Shown here piece after piece: positions 61,868 to 64,000 of a stretch of DNA of 64,000 nt (its first letter is position 1; each line of letters begins with the position of its first letter). The stretch lies in contig NZ_JADKYR010000001.1 in the NCBI RefSeq assembly GCF_015354335.1, positions 1-64,000 on the forward strand, read 5' to 3'. The notes under the pieces were generated by a model. The model was not told the DNA's origin. It was given only the letters and a program-made list of their open reading frames with translations, and searched no databases. Source of the stretch: Methylophilus sp. 13. Lineage in GTDB: Bacteria > Pseudomonadota > Gammaproteobacteria > Burkholderiales > Methylophilaceae. Both the position numbers and the translations under genes were made by a program.

Positions 61868-63079
61868 ATGAGAATTCAACTTGGCCTCAAAGAGAATTGG
61901 AAACAATTCTCACTTTTAATACTCATCAATGCCTTCGTGGGGGGCATGGTTGGTGTTGAACGAACTGTTGTTCCTTTGATAGGTAAAGTGGAGTTTCATA
62001 TTGAGTCAACGACCCTAATCACTTCATTTATTATCAGTTTTGGATTGGTCAAAGCTTTTGCAAATTTAATCTCTGGGCAACTGGCAGATTATTGGGGGCG
62101 TAAGCAAGTATTAATCTTGGGATGGATATTTGGTTTGCCTGTCCCATTTCTAATCATTGCTGCGCCATCCTGGAATTGGATCATTGGTGCAAATATCTTG
62201 CTAGGTTTAAGCCAGGGCTTCGCTTGGTCTATGACTGTCATTATGAAGGTAGATTTGGTTGGCCCAAAGGGTAGGGGAACAGCTGTCGGCTTAAATGAGT
62301 TCGCAGGTTACTTTTCAGTCGGAGTAACTGCACTTGTAACAGGATATCTTGCAAGTAGTTATGGGTTGCGTCCTGCTCCAATTTTGCTAGGTGTTTTTTA
62401 TGCTGTGGCCGGCTCGTTGTTAACTTTGTTGTTGGTACGAGATACAAGTGAACACGTGAAGCTTGAAGCCAGCATTAACCCAAAACAGACCTCATCTATG
62501 ACATTCAAGGAGGTGTTTCTACTCACTTCTTTTAAGGATAGTAATCTCTTTGCCGCATCTCAAGCGGGAATGATCAATAACCTAAATGATGGAATGAGTT
62601 GGGGAATCTTGCCACTGTTTTTCAATACTTTTGGTTTGAGCGTGGCTAATACCGGTTTACTCAGGTCAATACACCCAATGGTCTGGGGTATAGGCCAGCT
62701 TGTCACCGGACCTCTTAGCGACCGATGGGGTAGAAAAGGCCTGATTGTGGTTGGCATGTGGATACAGGGCATTGCGCTAATCCTGACCGCAATGACAGAT
62801 AAGTTTGAATACTGGTTTCTTGCAGCCATGATGATGGGTATTGGTACTGCAATGGTTTATCCAAGCCTAATCGCGGCGGTGTCAGATGCTTCACATCCAA
62901 CCTGGAGGGCTAAGTCTCTGAGTGTCTATCGGTTTTGGCGTGATCTAGGATATGCCATCGGTGCTCTTTCAGCCGGTATCATGGCTGACCGCTTTGGATT
63001 CAGTTTAGCGATTACTGTCATAGGCGTTGTGAGTTTGATTTCAGGAGTCGTGGTGGCCTTCAGGATGCAGGAGCGTTAA
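61868..63079 (+). CDS. Major facilitator superfamily transporter
   Basis: 403 residues with twelve membrane segments. The helix 2-3 signature is SGQLADYWGRKQVLILGWIF, and TGPLSDRWGRKGLIVVGMWI repeats it in the second half. It lies 16 bases after the outer-membrane factor, so it is part of the efflux operon. Substrate unknown. Confidence 0.9.
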   Translation: MRIQLGLKENWKQFSLLILINAFVGGMVGVERTVVPLIGKVEFHIESTTLITSFIISFGLVKAFANLISGQLADYWGRKQVLILGWIFGLPVPFLIIAAPSWNWIIGANILLGLSQGFAWSMTVIMKVDLVGPKGRGTAVGLNEFAGYFSVGVTALVTGYLASSYGLRPAPILLGVFYAVAGSLLTLLLVRDTSEHVKLEASINPKQTSSMTFKEVFLLTSFKDSNLFAASQAGMINNLNDGMSWGILPLFFNTFGLSVANTGLLRSIHPMVWGIGQLVTGPLSDRWGRKGLIVVGMWIQGIALILTAMTDKFEYWFLAAMMMGIGTAMVYPSLIAAVSDASHPTWRAKSLSVYRFWRDLGYAIGALSAGIMADRFGFSLAITVIGVVSLISGVVVAFRMQER

Positions 63080-63151
63080 TTGGTTTGTTGCTTTGAGTCA
63101 AATCGATACCTATGACCTGAATGTCATCGTTATTGGAAAAATAGGCTTAAA

Positions 63152-63177
63152 GCAAAACGGCGATCACCGTTTTTACT
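63152..63177 (+). terminator. Terminator after the efflux operon
   Basis: AAAACGG and CCGTTTT form a 7 bp stem with a short loop, followed by TTACTTTTCC. It lies about 75 bases after the MFS gene. The rest of the gap to the next gene (63178-63344) is AT-rich without recognised elements. Confidence 0.75.
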
Positions 63178-63344
63178 TTTCCTGAAGGCTGGGATGCAAT
63201 ATAAGCAGACTAGTAATTATATGGGTGCAAATACATTGATTAACATTTATCATAATCATACTTACCTATCAAAATAGGTTCATCGGCGTTAGGTATATTT
63301 TTTGACGTACCTAAAAAGAATGAAAGACCCATATGGGAGGGGAT

Positions 63345-63476
63345 ATGAATCGATTTACTTTGATGGTATTTTTGATTTTTACATTTAGCTGTTTAGTAGC
63401 TAATGCGCATTCTGGCAGAACTAATAAGCAAGGTTGTCACCATGATAAAAAAGCTGGTACTTACCACTGCCACTAA
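63345..63476 (+). CDS. YHYH/His-rich micro-protein, secreted
   Basis: 43 residues. Signal peptide MNRFTLMVFLIFTFSCLVANA, mature part HSGRTNKQGCHHDKKAGTYH and C-terminal CH. The SGRT-x4-GCH ... YHCH pattern is that of YHYH-type domains found in secreted proteins. GGGAGGGG precedes the ATG. Two Cys and five His in 22 residues suggest metal binding. Confidence 0.85.
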   Translation: MNRFTLMVFLIFTFSCLVANAHSGRTNKQGCHHDKKAGTYHCH

Positions 63477-63628
63477 CAATAAAGAAGTTTAAAACAGAAG
63501 AAAGAAAAACTAGATTATAAAAGGCTCTATAACTGTAGCTGAGTTTGCGAAGCGTAGAAGTCTAAAATAAGCTTCCAAGTGTCATAAAAAATTAAAAGCT
63601 GAAATAAAAATAAAAGGGGAGCGACAGG
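63477..63628. other. Gap before the zinc-ribbon gene
   Basis: About 150 AT-rich bases with many stops in all frames. Only the AGGGGAG ribosome-binding site of the next gene is recognised. Confidence 0.4.
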
Positions 63629-64000
63629 GTGGCTATTCAAAGCTTCCGATTAGTGATGAGGTGCAAGCGGTGTCAATGGAATCTGACAGCGCCTCAATCT
63701 ATTTGCAAAAAATGTGGAATAGCCCCTGCCTACATTATCAAACGCGAAATCGATTCAGAGATTTCCTACATCTGCAAAACATGTAATAACTCAATAATTC
63801 ATAGTCACGTACCTCAACATTGTATTCAATGTGGGTCATTAGCGTATGACTGGTGGGACTATGATGGTAGTAACTGGTTAGCTCCTAATTTAACCCTGAA
63901 AAGAGACATTAAGGGAATCTGGCTTATCGGAGAGTTTGAAGGCGATTTCGTCGGTACACTTTCAAACACAGGGATTCCAAATGTCCTGGCTGTAAAAGAA
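63629..64000 (+). CDS. Double zinc-ribbon protein, 3' end outside window
   Basis: 124 residues visible, starting at GTG with AGGGGAG eight bases upstream. Four CxxC knuckles (CKRC, CKKC, CKTC, CIQC) make two zinc ribbons in the first 75 residues. A Trp-rich segment (DWWDYDGSNWLAP) and a part beginning KRDIKGIWLIGEFEGDF follow. No family recognised. The frame is open to the last base. Confidence 0.65.
   Translation, partial: MAIQSFRLVMRCKRCQWNLTAPQSICKKCGIAPAYIIKREIDSEISYICKTCNNSIIHSHVPQHCIQCGSLAYDWWDYDGSNWLAPNLTLKRDIKGIWLIGEFEGDFVGTLSNTGIPNVLAVKE

Larger units (their letters stand above)
20645..64000. mobile_element. Putative genomic island at ssrA (right end outside window)
   Basis: From the break in ssrA onward the gene content changes from core housekeeping to accessory metabolism. 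It covers methanethiol and sulfide oxidation, copper uptake, lipoate-linked redox proteins, efflux and many regulators. Base composition appears more AT-rich (judged by eye). Direct repeats lie at the left boundary. No integrase and no right attachment site are seen before the window ends. The island is inferred from the junction and content, not from a complete element. Confidence 0.6.

Noticed and set aside
1..64000. CRISPR arrays, rRNA genes and intact insertion sequences
   Set aside because: No regularly spaced repeat array, rRNA sequence or transposase was recognised in the window.

Overview
The window looks like chromosome of a betaproteobacterial methylotroph, most likely Methylophilaceae (Methylotenera/Methylophilus/Methylovorus type). 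The signs are a formaldehyde-activating-enzyme homologue, a tmRNA tag reading ANDETYALAA, and a typical betaproteobacterial tyrA-aroA-cmk-rpsA-ihfB-lapB-pyrF block. The family is inferred from gene content; no search was run.

Layout. (1) 1-7.3 kb: a chemotaxis operon with two chemoreceptors (the first only a C-terminal end), a Fae-like protein with a C-terminal extension, then cheR, cheD, cheB, cheY and cheZ. (2) 7.4-9.4 kb: an aldehyde dehydrogenase and its DUF779 companion. (3) 9.7-12.5 kb: tRNA-Ser(GGA) followed by a 2.7 kb decayed integrative element. It holds an AbiJ-like HEPN protein, a secreted protein, a small orphan and a frameshifted tyrosine recombinase, and ends in an 11 bp copy of the tRNA 3' end. 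(4) 12.5-20.3 kb: core genes (comEA-like, pyrF, lapB, ihfB, rpsA, cmk, DUF2061, aroA, tyrA). (5) 20.3 kb: ssrA (tmRNA), cut off in its T-loop and lacking its acceptor 3' end. (6) 20.65-64 kb: accessory DNA that appears AT-richer, interpreted as a large island at ssrA that runs past the window.

The island is organised around sulfur and copper. A methanethiol oxidase operon (mtoX, SCO, MauG-like cytochrome c peroxidase, PCuAC) should release formaldehyde, sulfide and hydrogen peroxide from methanethiol. Sulfide could pass to the sulfide:quinone oxidoreductase, the ETHE1-like persulfide dioxygenase, a periplasmic DsrE-like protein, TlpA, a SulP transporter, a SoxYZ-like fusion with its cytochrome, and a TsdA-like dihaem cytochrome. 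Copper for the oxidase could come through a TonB-dependent copper receptor with a DUF2946 protein and two PEP-CTERM proteins. A second operon (OsmC, rhodanese, GcvH-like lipoyl carrier, LipA, dihydrolipoamide dehydrogenase, nitroreductase-like protein, then DsbA/FrnE-like and AhpD-like proteins) looks like a self-contained lipoamide thiol/peroxide redox module.

Regulation. A PAS-AAA+-HTH sigma54 activator is divergent from mtoX. Good -24/-12 promoters lie before mtoX, before a FadL-type porin and before the OsmC-lipoate operon, and GTTAC/GTAAC inverted repeats lie near the first two. A TetR regulator has two nearly identical operator-like palindromes, before the SoxYZ-like gene and before the DsbA gene. 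The island ends in this window with an RND efflux operon, an MFS transporter, a YHYH-type micro-protein and a truncated zinc-ribbon protein.
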